Origin: Planctomycetota bacterium
Lineage (GTDB): Bacteria; Planctomycetota; UBA1135; GCA-002686595
Direction of reading: 5' to 3'
NCBI GenBank assembly: GCA_026692705.1
Contig: JAPLOE010000097.1
Span: forward strand, 1-64,000
Length of the DNA stretch: 64,000 bases
Part shown: positions 1 to 9,694 of the stretch, piece by piece
How positions within the stretch are numbered: the stretch's first letter is position 1
Layout: each line of letters opens with the position of its first letter
Notes under the pieces: model-generated
The model's database searches: none
Seen by the model: only the letters and a program-made list of their open reading frames with translations
Told to the model about the DNA's origin: nothing
Position numbers and translations under genes: made by a program

Positions 1-2
1 AG

Positions 3-230
3 CGCGTCGTCGTCGAGGGCAAGGACGTGTACGACCGCTCGAAGGACACGCGCGCCAAGCACCTGCTCGGCGGCGTCGCTCCGGCCAACACGCAGGCCAT
101 GGGCGCGTCGGCCAGCGCCGACCCGCGCAAGGTCGTGTGCTGCGAGGGTGAGGACCCCGAAGCGCACGCCAAGCACCTCGAGGAAGAGGCCAAGAAGAAG
201 GACAAGGGCGAAGAAGGAGAGGACAAGTGA
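3..230 (+). CDS. Amidohydrolase family protein, C-terminal part (5' truncated by window edge)
   Basis: Open frame from window start; RVVVEGKDVYDRSKDTRAKHLLGG tail typical of the amidohydrolase C-terminus, then a K/E-rich tail; stop overlaps next start (GTGA). Confidence 0.65.
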   Translation, partial: RVVVEGKDVYDRSKDTRAKHLLGGVAPANTQAMGASASADPRKVVCCEGEDPEAHAKHLEEEAKKKDKGEEGEDK

Positions 231-3106
231 TCCTCGGAACTCGTCAGCTCGGCCTCGCGCTCGCGGGGCTCGTTCTCGCCGGCCTCGCGGAAGCGAGCGG
301 CGGCACCGTCGTGCTCAAGGCGGGCACGATCCACACCGTCGACGGCTCGGCCCCGATCACGGGCGGTGCGGTCCTCGTGCGCGACGGGCGCATCGTCGCC
401 GTCGGTCGCGACATCGTGATCCCCGGCGGCGCACAAGTCGTCGACTACGGTCCCGACGCGGTCATCACGCCCGGTTTCGTGTCGGCCGCCTCGGCCTACG
501 GTGCCGGCGGCTCGACGCGCACGGCGGATCCCGCGGTGCGCGCGATCGACAACTTCGACACGTACTCGAACGGCTACCTCGTAGACCTGATGGGCGGCGT
601 CACGACGGCCTACGTCGCTCCGGCGCGCGCGCGCCTGATCGGCGGACAGGGCGCGGTCGTGAAGCTCGCGGGCGAAGGCGAGCAGCGCGTGCTCGACGAG
701 AGCGCCTCGATCCACGGCACGATCACGCGCGAGGCGCGCAGCGTTCCCGGTTATTGGGAACCGCCGGTGCCCGCGACGATCGACGTCGGCCTCGGCCTCG
801 TCGAGCAGCAGCTCCCCGGCTCGGCCGTCGGTGCGGTGATCGCGCTCGACGAGCTGATCGCGCGCGCCAAGGGCCGCACGAAGGACGATGGCCTGTACGG
901 CCCGCGCACGGCGTCGCTGCTGCGCGAGCTGATGACGGCCAACACGCCGTGGCGCATGGGCGCCGACAGCGCCGAGGAAGTGCGCGTGCTGCTCGAGTGG
1001 GCCAAGCGCGAGAAGCTCCCGCTGGTCCTCGAAGGCGCGGCCGGCGCCGGTGCGCTCGCCAAGGAAGTGGCCGAGGCCAAGGTCGGCGTGATCGTCACGG
1101 TCGACTTCGCCTCGGAGAGCCCGGGCCGCGACTTCGGCAAGGGTGAGGACGCGCAGTGGCCGGTGTACGACGCGGCGGTCAAGTTTGCCGCGGCCGGAGC
1201 CGAGCTCGCGATCGCGACCGACAACGGCCTGCGTCCGGGTGACCTGCGCTTCGCGGCGCAGCTCGCCTCGCGCGGCGGCCTGCCCGCGGATGCGGCGCTG
1301 CGCGCGATCACGCTCGGTGCTGCGAAGCTGCTCGGCGTCGACGCCCGCGTCGGCAGCCTGACGGTCGGCAAGGATGCGGACCTGTGCGTGCTGAGCGGCG
1401 CACCGATGCTCGCGACCTCCAGCGTCGTCGCGACGTGGGTCGGCGGCGAGCTGGCGTGGAAGAGCCCGGCCTCCGGCGACGTCGTCGTCGAAGCCGACGA
1501 GCTGCACCTGGGCGACGGCGAAGTGCTGCGCCCGGGCCAGCTGCTCCTGCGCAACGGCCGCATCGCCGAAGTCGGTCGCCGTGTCAGCCATCCGCCGGGC
1601 GCCGCCGTCGTGCGCGCTCCCGCCGCGATGCCGGGCATGATCGACGCGCTCGGATTCCTCGGGCTCGATGGCTCGCAGCGCACGCCGCCGCCCGACTTCA
1701 AGCTCGCGCGCATCGTCGAGGTCGGCGACGCCGCCGATCGCCACGTCGCACGCGCCGGGGTCACGACCGTGGTGCTCGCGCCGCGCGGAGTGAGCGACGC
1801 CGGAACGCCGCTGCTCGCCTACAAGCCCGCCGCGGAGAGCCTCGAGAAGTCGATCCTCGCCGACCCGACGGCCGTGCGCGTGCCGTGGACCGATGGCAAC
1901 CGCCTGAAGTCCGGCCTGCGCCTGCGCGAGACGCTGCAGAAGGCCGCGGAGTACGACAAGAAGTGGCGCGACTACGAGGAAGCGCTGCGCAAGTGGACGC
2001 CGCCGGCGCCGGAAGCCGCTGCGCCCGAGAAGAAGCCCGACGAGGCCAAGAAGGACGGCGAGAAGAAGGACGAGAAGGCCGCCGAGCCCAAGGAAGGTGA
2101 GAAGAAGGACGAAGCCTCCGGCGACAAGAAGGACGACAAGAAGGGCGACAAGAAGAAGAAGGAAGAGGAAGAGGCTGACCCGGTCACCGGCGAGTGGACG
2201 GGCAAGGTCACGGTCCCGCCTTCGGAAGAGGAGTCGTCGTTCCGCCTGCGCCTCACGCTCGCGGGCGAGAAGGTCACCGGCACGCTGCGTTGCGACGCGG
2301 TGTCGGCGAGCCTGATCCAGCTCCACGGCGTGTGGAAGGAGAAGAAGCTGATCGTGTCGGGTCTGGGCACGCGCGGCTTCGCGTACATCACCGGCGAGGC
2401 GAAGGGTGGCAAGCTCGACGCCACGCTCGAGCTCGGCGGCAAGGACACCAAGCTCGCGGGCGAGCGCACGACCAAGGAACTGCCCGAGGTCAAGGCGCCC
2501 GAGCTGCGCCGCGAGAAGGCGGAAGCGGCGGCCGAGCCGAAGGGCAAGCCGCGCTCGCCGGGCATCGACCCGCGCCTCGAGCCGTTCCGTCGCGCCATGC
2601 GCGGCGAGGCGGCGATCGTGGTGAGCGTCGACCGCGAGGACGAGATCCTGGCCTGTGTCGCGGCCTTCGAGGCCGTCGGCATCAAGCCGGTGCTCTACGG
2701 CGCCGACGACGCGTGGAAGATCGCGGACCAGCTGCGTGGTCGCGTCGCGGGCGTGCTGCTCACGCAGCAGGTGCTCGCGGTCGCGGACGACAACGGCCTC
2801 AACGGCCTGCGCAACCGTTATGCGGAGCTCGCGTCGGCCGGAGTGCCGATCGCGTTCCACAGCGCGGCGGAAGAAGGCGCGGCGGAGCTCCCGCTGATGG
2901 CGGCCTACGCGATCTCGCGCGGGCTCAGCCCGGAAGCGGCGCTGCGCGCGCTGACGAGCGACGTCGCGGTGATGATGGGCCTCGCCTCGCGCGTCGGCCG
3001 TCTCGCCCGCGGGCTCGATGGCGACGTGCTGCTGCTCGACGGTCCGCCGCTCGAGCCGGCGACGCGCGTGCTGCGCGCCTTCGTCAACGGCACCGAGGTC
3101 CGCTGA
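227..3106 (+). CDS. Double amidohydrolase-like protein with K/E-rich linker and beta-sandwich-like insert
   Basis: 959 aa; two amidohydrolase-like halves (VGSLTVGKDADLCVLSGAP; VGRLARGLDGDVLLLDGPP) separated by a KKDEKKDDKKGDKKKKEEEE segment and DPVTGEWTGKVTVPP...; no HxH after the beta-strand PGFVS/PGMID positions. Confidence 0.8.
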   Translation: MILGTRQLGLALAGLVLAGLAEASGGTVVLKAGTIHTVDGSAPITGGAVLVRDGRIVAVGRDIVIPGGAQVVDYGPDAVITPGFVSAASAYGAGGSTRTADPAVRAIDNFDTYSNGYLVDLMGGVTTAYVAPARARLIGGQGAVVKLAGEGEQRVLDESASIHGTITREARSVPGYWEPPVPATIDVGLGLVEQQLPGSAVGAVIALDELIARAKGRTKDDGLYGPRTASLLRELMTANTPWRMGADSAEEVRVLLEWAKREKLPLVLEGAAGAGALAKEVAEAKVGVIVTVDFASESPGRDFGKGEDAQWPVYDAAVKFAAAGAELAIATDNGLRPGDLRFAAQLASRGGLPADAALRAITLGAAKLLGVDARVGSLTVGKDADLCVLSGAPMLATSSVVATWVGGELAWKSPASGDVVVEADELHLGDGEVLRPGQLLLRNGRIAEVGRRVSHPPGAAVVRAPAAMPGMIDALGFLGLDGSQRTPPPDFKLARIVEVGDAADRHVARAGVTTVVLAPRGVSDAGTPLLAYKPAAESLEKSILADPTAVRVPWTDGNRLKSGLRLRETLQKAAEYDKKWRDYEEALRKWTPPAPEAAAPEKKPDEAKKDGEKKDEKAAEPKEGEKKDEASGDKKDDKKGDKKKKEEEEADPVTGEWTGKVTVPPSEEESSFRLRLTLAGEKVTGTLRCDAVSASLIQLHGVWKEKKLIVSGLGTRGFAYITGEAKGGKLDATLELGGKDTKLAGERTTKELPEVKAPELRREKAEAAAEPKGKPRSPGIDPRLEPFRRAMRGEAAIVVSVDREDEILACVAAFEAVGIKPVLYGADDAWKIADQLRGRVAGVLLTQQVLAVADDNGLNGLRNRYAELASAGVPIAFHSAAEEGAAELPLMAAYAISRGLSPEAALRALTSDVAVMMGLASRVGRLARGLDGDVLLLDGPPLEPATRVLRAFVNGTEVR

Positions 3107-3250
3107 GAGCTCGTGAAGAAATGAAGATACGAGCTCTCAGAATGCTTGTTGCGCCGTCGCCTGGCGGCGCCGGACGTCGAGCTCGTGAAGAAATGAAGAT
3201 GCGAGCTCTCACAATGCTTGTTGCGCCGTCGCCTGGCGGCGCCGGACGTC
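3107..3250. repeat. Two tandem 72-bp direct repeats (3107-3178, 3179-3250)
   Basis: Units differ at only 2 positions (gatAcg/gatGcg; ctcaGaatg/ctcaCaatg); each holds inverted repeats GAGCTCGT..ACGAGCTC (7-8 bp) and GCGCCG..CGGCGC. Confidence 0.95.
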
Positions 3251-3287
3251 GAGCGTGTGCGATTCCTCACAGGCTCTGATCCCTGGA

Positions 3288-4580
3288 GTGAACGAGTTGA
3301 TCCCGTCCGTCGTCCTGACCGCGAGCTTCGCCCTCGCCTCGCTGTGCGGCACCCAAGAGGTGGCCGCCGGCGAGAAGGGCGGAGCTGCGCTCGCGCTGCG
3401 CGCGCGCAAGATCGTCACGTGCTCCTTCGAGGGCGCGCAGGCGGTCGACGACGGCGTGCTGATCGTGCGCGACGGCAAGATCGTCGCGGTCGGGCCGGCG
3501 AGCGAGGTCGCGCTGCCGGTCGATTGCCGCTACGTCGACGTCGGCGACTCGTGGCTCGTGCCGGGCTTCATCGACCTGCACTGCCACTGCGCGGGCCCCG
3601 ACCTCTTCAGCGGCAAGAACGACATCAACGACGTCGTCTACGTGACGCAGCCCGAGCAGCGGGTCGGTGCGGCGGTCACGCTCGGCAACAACGCGCTCAA
3701 GCTCGCGGTCGCCGGCGGCGTGACGACGGTGCTGTTCATCCCGGGCTCGGGCTCGAACTGCGGTGGGCAGGGTGTGCTGCTCAAGACCGGCTTCGAGCGC
3801 TGGGATGACGCGCTCGTGCGCGATCCGGGCTCGCTCAAGGTGGCGCAGTGGGGCAACCCCGAGAACTACCTCGGCGGCGTCGGCAAGACGTGGGAGAACT
3901 GGCACCTGCGCCAGATGTTCCGCCAGGGCGCCGCCTACGCGCGCTCGTGGTCGGAGCACGACGCCGGGCGCGCGCCCAAGCCGCGCAAGGACCTGCGCTT
4001 CGACGTCTTCCGCGAGCTCGCGGCCAAGCGCACGCAGGTCTCCGTTCACACGCAGGTCTATCAGGTCGTGCTGATGACGATCACGATGATCCGCGGCGAG
4101 TTCGGGCTCGACACGTACATCGACCACGGCGAGTGGGCCGGCTACCTGACGGCGCCGCTCGCGCAGAAGATGGGCGTGAACGCGATCATCGGCCCGCGCG
4201 AGATCGAGACGCCGACCGGACGCTTCTTCGACACCGACGGGCAGATCCAGGGGATCGCCGCGGAGTACCAGAAGCGCGGGCACACGATGATCGGCTTCAA
4301 CACCGACTCGCCGGTCGTCGAGGAGCACCAGCTCTTCCTGCAGGCGGCGGTCGCCTGCCGGTATGGCTTCGACGCGACGGAGAACCAGGGCCTGCGCGGG
4401 CTGACGATCGTCCCCGCGATCACGGCCGGGATCGCCGACCGCGTCGGAAGTCTCGAGCCCGGCAAGGATGCCGACGTGCTCGTGGTCACCGGGAATCCGC
4501 TCGATCCGCGCACGGCGGTCGAGCAGGTCCTGATCGAGGGGCGCAACGTTTACCAGGCGGCGCAGGGCCGCAGGTTCTAG
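3288..4580 (+). CDS. Amidohydrolase family protein (secreted, metal-site intact)
   Basis: GTG start MNELIPSVVLTASFALASL signal-like; PGFIDLHCHC; VGSLEPGKDADVLVVTGNPLDPR. Alternative GTG start at 3255. Confidence 0.88.
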   Translation: MNELIPSVVLTASFALASLCGTQEVAAGEKGGAALALRARKIVTCSFEGAQAVDDGVLIVRDGKIVAVGPASEVALPVDCRYVDVGDSWLVPGFIDLHCHCAGPDLFSGKNDINDVVYVTQPEQRVGAAVTLGNNALKLAVAGGVTTVLFIPGSGSNCGGQGVLLKTGFERWDDALVRDPGSLKVAQWGNPENYLGGVGKTWENWHLRQMFRQGAAYARSWSEHDAGRAPKPRKDLRFDVFRELAAKRTQVSVHTQVYQVVLMTITMIRGEFGLDTYIDHGEWAGYLTAPLAQKMGVNAIIGPREIETPTGRFFDTDGQIQGIAAEYQKRGHTMIGFNTDSPVVEEHQLFLQAAVACRYGFDATENQGLRGLTIVPAITAGIADRVGSLEPGKDADVLVVTGNPLDPRTAVEQVLIEGRNVYQAAQGRRF

Positions 4581-4590
4581 GAGCAGCGCG

Positions 4591-5880
4591 ATGATCCGTT
4601 CGTTCGTGATTGGCTTGGTGACGGCCGTCGGTGCCGCGGTCGCTTCGGCGCAGGTCGAGCACCCCGCGCCGGGTTCCGTCGGCGGTCCGGGGCTCGCGCT
4701 CCTGTGCTCCAAGGCGCTGGTGGCCGCGTTCAACGGCGAGCAGGTCGTCGACAACGCGATCGTGCTCGTGCGCGACGGCAAGATCGAGAAGGTCGCGCCC
4801 GCGGCCGAGGTCGCGGTGCCGGTCGGCTACGCGGTGCGCGATCTGGGCCCGCTGTGGTGCATGCCGGGCATGGTCGACCTGCACAGCCACGTCGGCGGGT
4901 CGATGGACATCAACGAGATGGTCTACGTGACCAATCCCGAGCTGAAGGTGCGCGCCTCGGTCATCCCCGACAACACGGAGTTCAAGCGCGCCATCGCGGG
5001 TTCGGTGACGAGCGTGCTGTACATCCCCGGCTCGGGCACGAACTCCGGCGGTCAGGGCGTGCTGCTCAAGACCGGCGCGAAGTCCTACGAGGAGGCGGTG
5101 ATCCGCGATCCGGGCTCGCTCAAGGTCGCGCAGTGGGGCAACCCCGAGCGTTACCTGTTCGGCGTCGGCAAGACGTGGGAGAACTGGCACCTGCGGAACA
5201 TGTTCACGCAGGGCCTCGGCTACGCGAAGCGCTGGGAGGCGTTCGAGCGGGGCGAAGGGCCCCAGCCCAAGCGCGACCTGCGGCTCGAGCTCTTCCGCGA
5301 CCTGTCCGCCAAGCGCACGCAGGTGTCGACGCACACCCAGGTCGCGCAGGTCGTGATGATGACGATCCTGATGATCAAGGGTGAGTTCGGGGTCGACGTG
5401 TACATCGACCACGGCGAGTTCGGCGGCTACCTGTACGCCGGTCTCGCGCAGCAGATGGGCGTCAACGCGATCCTCGGCCCCCGCAACGTCGACGTGCCCA
5501 GCCGCGGCATGATCGACTGGGTCTCGAGCAACCCCGAGAAGGTGCAGGGCCTCGCCGCCGGTTACGCCGAGCGTGGCCACAAGATGATCGGCTTCAACAC
5601 GGACGCGCCGGTCATTCCGCAGGAAGAGCTGTTCCTGCAGTCGGCCGTCAACGTGAAGTACGGCTTCGACAACTCCGACATGGCGGCCGTGCGCGGCCAC
5701 ACGATCGTTCCGGCGATCACCGCGGGCATCCAGAACCGCGTCGGCAGCCTCGAGCCCGGCAAGGACGCCGACATCGTCGTGATCTCCGGCGACCCGTCCG
5801 ACCCGCGCTCGCACGTCGAGCTCGTGCTCATCAACGGCAAGGTCGTCTACGACCCCCGCGTGGAGCCCCGTCGCTTCTGA
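4591..5880 (+). CDS. Amidohydrolase family protein
   Basis: MPGMVDLHSHVGGSMDINEMVY; VGSLEPGKDADIVVISGDPSDPR; close paralog of flanking genes. Confidence 0.92.
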   Translation: MIRSFVIGLVTAVGAAVASAQVEHPAPGSVGGPGLALLCSKALVAAFNGEQVVDNAIVLVRDGKIEKVAPAAEVAVPVGYAVRDLGPLWCMPGMVDLHSHVGGSMDINEMVYVTNPELKVRASVIPDNTEFKRAIAGSVTSVLYIPGSGTNSGGQGVLLKTGAKSYEEAVIRDPGSLKVAQWGNPERYLFGVGKTWENWHLRNMFTQGLGYAKRWEAFERGEGPQPKRDLRLELFRDLSAKRTQVSTHTQVAQVVMMTILMIKGEFGVDVYIDHGEFGGYLYAGLAQQMGVNAILGPRNVDVPSRGMIDWVSSNPEKVQGLAAGYAERGHKMIGFNTDAPVIPQEELFLQSAVNVKYGFDNSDMAAVRGHTIVPAITAGIQNRVGSLEPGKDADIVVISGDPSDPRSHVELVLINGKVVYDPRVEPRRF

Positions 5881-7172
5881 TGCGCCCCGTCCGCGCCCTC
5901 GCCCGTCGCTTCGTGCGCTGCTCGCTGGCCCTCGCGGCCGCCTGCGGTGTCGTCGCGACGTCGTCGGCGCAGCGTGCGGGCGAGCCGGGTGGCCCGGGGC
6001 TCGCGCTCGCGGCCGCGAAGGCGCTCGTGGCTTCTTGGGATGGCGAGCAGGTGGTCGACGACGCGCTCGTGCTCGTGCGCGACGGCAAGATCGAGCGGGT
6101 CGCCGCGCGTGCGGACGCGCAGCCGCCCGAAGGCTACGAGCTCGTCGACTTGGGTGACGCGTGGCTCATGCCGGGCATGATCGACCTGCACAGCCACATC
6201 GGCGGCTCGGGCGACATCAACGACATGGTCTACCAGACCAACGAAGGCCTGCGCGTGAGCGTGGCCGTCGTGCCGCAGACGCCGAACCTGCTGCGCGCGC
6301 TCTCCGCGGGCGTGACGACGATCCTGTTCATCCCCGGCTCGGGCACGAACATCGGCGGTCAGGGCATCCTGATGAAGACCGGCCTCGACACGTTCGAGGC
6401 CTCGCGCCTGCGCGACCCCGGCTCGATGAAGGTGGCGCAGGGCGACAACCCGGCGCGCTGGGCCTACGGCATGGGTCGCTCGATGATGAACTACCACATC
6501 CGCACCAGCGTGCGGCGTGGGTTGGGATACGCGCATCGCTGGGAAGCGTTCGAGCGTGGAGCGGGGCCGCGTCCGCACGTCGATCCGCAGTACGAGACCT
6601 TCCGCGCGCTGTCGTCGGGCGAGGCGCAGATCTCGACGCACACGCAGATGTATCAGCTGGTGCACGCGACGATCCGCATCCTCAAGCAGGAGTTCGGGCT
6701 CGACGTGTTCATCGACCACGGCGAGTGGGGCGGGTTCCTCGCGACGCCGGAGGCCGAGCGCCTGGGCATCGCCGCGATCGTCGGCCCGCGCGAGGTCGAC
6801 ACGCCCGAAGGCCGCCACTACACCGACGGCGCGATCTTCTCCTGCGCCGGCGAGTTCCAGCGCCGCGGGCTCTCGAAGATCGGCTTCAACACGGACGCAC
6901 CGGTGGTTCCCGCCGAGGAACTGCCGCTGCAGGCCGGCGTCTCGATCAAGTACGGCTTCGACCCGAGCCAGATGCAGGCCGTGCGCGGGCTCACGATCGT
7001 TCCCGCCGTCGTCGCGGGCATCGACGAGCGCGTCGGCAGCCTCGAACGCGGCAAGGACGCGGACATCACGGTCATCACCGGCGATCCGGCCGACCCGCGC
7101 TCGTGGGTGCAGCGCGTCTACATCGACGGCCGCGAGGTCTACGACCACTCGAAGGCGGTGCGCCGATGGTGA
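5880..7172 (+). CDS. Amidohydrolase family protein
   Basis: MPGMIDLHSHIGGSGDINDMVY; VGSLERGKDADITVITGDPADPR; TGATG overlap with upstream gene. Confidence 0.92.
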   Translation: MRPVRALARRFVRCSLALAAACGVVATSSAQRAGEPGGPGLALAAAKALVASWDGEQVVDDALVLVRDGKIERVAARADAQPPEGYELVDLGDAWLMPGMIDLHSHIGGSGDINDMVYQTNEGLRVSVAVVPQTPNLLRALSAGVTTILFIPGSGTNIGGQGILMKTGLDTFEASRLRDPGSMKVAQGDNPARWAYGMGRSMMNYHIRTSVRRGLGYAHRWEAFERGAGPRPHVDPQYETFRALSSGEAQISTHTQMYQLVHATIRILKQEFGLDVFIDHGEWGGFLATPEAERLGIAAIVGPREVDTPEGRHYTDGAIFSCAGEFQRRGLSKIGFNTDAPVVPAEELPLQAGVSIKYGFDPSQMQAVRGLTIVPAVVAGIDERVGSLERGKDADITVITGDPADPRSWVQRVYIDGREVYDHSKAVRRW

Positions 7173-8422
7173 GCAAGCTCTCCATCGTGGCCGTCGGGCT
7201 CTCGCTCGGCGCCTGCGCGGCTCCGCACAAGCAGGGCGAGCCCCGCGACGCCGAACTCGGCGCGATCCAGCCGCTCGCGGAAGGCGAGCAGGGCTTCGCG
7301 CTGCGCTGCGGCAAGGTGTTCACGCTCAACGACGCCGACGACGTGTTCTCGCCGGGCCTCGTGGTCGTGCGCGGCTCGAAGGTCGACTACGCCGGGCCGG
7401 TGATCGCGCTGCCCGCGGGGTACGAGCTCGTCGACGCGCCCGAGCTGTGGGCGACTCCGGGCCTGATCGACCTGCACTCGCACATCCAGACCGGCGGCTG
7501 GGGCGACATCAACGACATGGTGCTCGCGATGAACCCCGAGTACCGCACCTCGCCGACGATCGTCCCGGCGAACCGCGACATCCAGCGCGCCTGCTCCGCG
7601 GGCGTGACGACGCTCTTCGGCATCCCCGGCAGCGGCACCAACAACTCCGGCTTCGGCGTGCTCTACAAGACGCGCTGCAGCGGGAGCTACGAGGGCTGCG
7701 TGCTCGCCGATCCCGGTGGCATGAAGGTCGCGCAGGCTTACAACCCCGAGCGCCGCGGCGATCTCGGTGCGACGCGCACGGGCATGGCGTGGACGATCGA
7801 GGACGCGCTGCAGCGCGCGCAGGCCGCCAACGCGGCTGGCCGCGACGACAAGGTGCTCGCGAACCTGCAGAAGGTCGTCACGGGCGAGCTGCCGGTGCTG
7901 ATCCACACCGCGGGCAGCGACGCCGTGCACACGACGATCGAGATGTGGGGCGAGCGTTACCCCGACACGCGGCCGGTGCTCAGCCACGGCTGCTTCGACG
8001 GCTGGAAGGTCGCGCCCTACGCCGCGCGCATCGGCATCCCGGTCAACCTCGGCCCGCGCACGTTCGACTGGCGCCAGTCCGAGGGCGAGTGGGTCGGCAC
8101 GCCGGAGCGCTACGCCAAGGCGGGCGCGAACCTGATCACCGTCAACACGGACGCCCCCGTGATGCCGCAGGAGGAGCTCTTCCTGCAGAGCACGATGGGC
8201 GCGCGCTACGGCGCGGATTCCTACCTGATGCTCAAGGCCTGCACGGTCAACCCGGCGAAGTCGTTCGGCATCGACGACAAAGTCGGCAGCCTGCAGCCCG
8301 GCCGCCACGCGGACATCGTCCTGTGGCACGGCGACCCGCTCGATCCGCGGGCGTCCGTCGAGTCGGTCTGGATCGAAGGCAAGCTCGAGTACGACCGCGT
8401 GCGGGACCGCCAGAGGTTCTAG
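7166..8422 (+). CDS. Amidohydrolase family lipoprotein
   Basis: Start ATG 7166 overlapping upstream stop; lipobox LSLGAC; PGLIDLHSHIQTGGWGDINDMV; VGSLQPGRHADIVLWHGDPLDPR. Confidence 0.9.
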   Translation: MVSKLSIVAVGLSLGACAAPHKQGEPRDAELGAIQPLAEGEQGFALRCGKVFTLNDADDVFSPGLVVVRGSKVDYAGPVIALPAGYELVDAPELWATPGLIDLHSHIQTGGWGDINDMVLAMNPEYRTSPTIVPANRDIQRACSAGVTTLFGIPGSGTNNSGFGVLYKTRCSGSYEGCVLADPGGMKVAQAYNPERRGDLGATRTGMAWTIEDALQRAQAANAAGRDDKVLANLQKVVTGELPVLIHTAGSDAVHTTIEMWGERYPDTRPVLSHGCFDGWKVAPYAARIGIPVNLGPRTFDWRQSEGEWVGTPERYAKAGANLITVNTDAPVMPQEELFLQSTMGARYGADSYLMLKACTVNPAKSFGIDDKVGSLQPGRHADIVLWHGDPLDPRASVESVWIEGKLEYDRVRDRQRF

Positions 8423-8452
8423 GCCCGCGGAACAAGAGAAGAAGAGAACGTC

Positions 8453-9694
8453 ATGACCATCCTCACCACCCTCCTCGCGCTGGCGCCGGTGCTCACCGGG
8501 CCGGTCGATCCCTCGGGCGGCCTCGTCGCCATCAAGGTCGGCCGGGCCGAGACCGTGTCCCACGGCCCGATCGACCACGCCGTGATCCTCGTCGACAACG
8601 GCAAGATCGTCGAGATCGGCGCCGACCTCCCCGTCGCGCGCGGCATTCCCGTGATCGACCGCCCCGAGTGGGTCGTGATGCCCGGCCTCGTGAGCTGCTA
8701 CACGCGCCTTGGCGTGGAGAGCCGCGCGGGCCAGGAGTTCAACCCCGAGGTCTCGCCGACTCCGGAGCTGAACCCGCGGCACCCCGACTACAAGGAAGTG
8801 CTCGAGGCGGGCGTCACCACGCTCGGCCTCTACCCGCCCGGCACCGGCGTTCCCGGTCACGCCTCCGCGTTGCGCCCCAAGGGCAAGACGGTCGCCGACA
8901 TGGTGGTCGACGAGGACGCGTACCTGAAGGTGTACTTCCGCGCCAACTCGGCCTCCAAGAAGCTCGTGCGCGACGCGTGGACCAAGGTCGACGAGTACGA
9001 CGACAAGGTCAAGAAGGCCAAGGAGAAGTGGGACAAGGACAACAAGTCCAAGGGCTCCGACAAGAAGGAAGGCGAGGCCAAGCCCGACGACAAGAAGGAC
9101 GACAAGAAGACCTTTGTCCCGCCGGAGCCCGACCCGAAGGTCAAGCCTTTCGTGCAGGTGCGCGATGGCGAGCTCGGGATGCTCGTGAGCATCACCCAGT
9201 CGGCTGACTGGGCGCACTGGCTCGACGCGATCGGCGAGCGCAAGTTCGACTACGCGCTGCGCGTGGTCATGACGCGCGAGATCGACATGTACGAGGTCAC
9301 CGAAGAGATCGGCAAGCGCGGCCTGCGCATGGTGATGGAGCCGCAGATCACGCTCGTGCCCGGCACGATGCGCCAGCGCAACCTCGCGATGGAGTTCGCC
9401 AAGGCGGGCGCGAAGATCGCGTTCAAGCCGCGCAACGACACCGTGCAGGACCACGTCGCGTGGCGGCGTCACGTCGGCGAGATCGTCGGCGCGGGCCTCG
9501 AGCGCGAGGCCGCGCTGCGTGGCCTGACGCTGGAACCGGCGGGGGTGCTCGGGCTCGACAAGCAGCTCGGCAGCCTCGACAAGGGCAAGACCGCCAACCT
9601 GCTGTTCCTGTCGGGTGATCCGCTGGAACCGACGACCAACGTGGAGGCCGTGATGCTCGACGGCGAGTTCGTGTTCGGAGAGGTGAAGGAATGA
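8453..9694 (+). CDS. Amidohydrolase-like protein lacking the HxH motif
   Basis: PGLVSCYTRLGVESRAGQ replaces PGxIDxHxH; C-terminal LGSLDKGKTANLLFLSGDPLEP; K/D-rich insert around 8980-9115. Confidence 0.85.
   Translation: MTILTTLLALAPVLTGPVDPSGGLVAIKVGRAETVSHGPIDHAVILVDNGKIVEIGADLPVARGIPVIDRPEWVVMPGLVSCYTRLGVESRAGQEFNPEVSPTPELNPRHPDYKEVLEAGVTTLGLYPPGTGVPGHASALRPKGKTVADMVVDEDAYLKVYFRANSASKKLVRDAWTKVDEYDDKVKKAKEKWDKDNKSKGSDKKEGEAKPDDKKDDKKTFVPPEPDPKVKPFVQVRDGELGMLVSITQSADWAHWLDAIGERKFDYALRVVMTREIDMYEVTEEIGKRGLRMVMEPQITLVPGTMRQRNLAMEFAKAGAKIAFKPRNDTVQDHVAWRRHVGEIVGAGLEREAALRGLTLEPAGVLGLDKQLGSLDKGKTANLLFLSGDPLEPTTNVEAVMLDGEFVFGEVKE

Noticed and set aside
148-1146. Long Arg/Ala-rich ORFs (332 aa here; many others e.g. 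6517..9207, 7139..9472, 13398..15641)
   Set aside because: Shadow frames of real genes in high-GC DNA: extreme R/A/G composition, no motifs, full overlap with confident CDSs.
2010-2180. AAG/GAG-rich DNA (K/E codons) as a simple-sequence repeat
   Set aside because: Explained by the charged linker coded in frame in the amidohydrolase-like protein; irregular codon order.
3267-4781. 504-aa antisense ORF opposite amidohydrolase genes
   Set aside because: Reverse-complement shadow ORF (D/V/A/H-rich), spanning the junction of two real genes.
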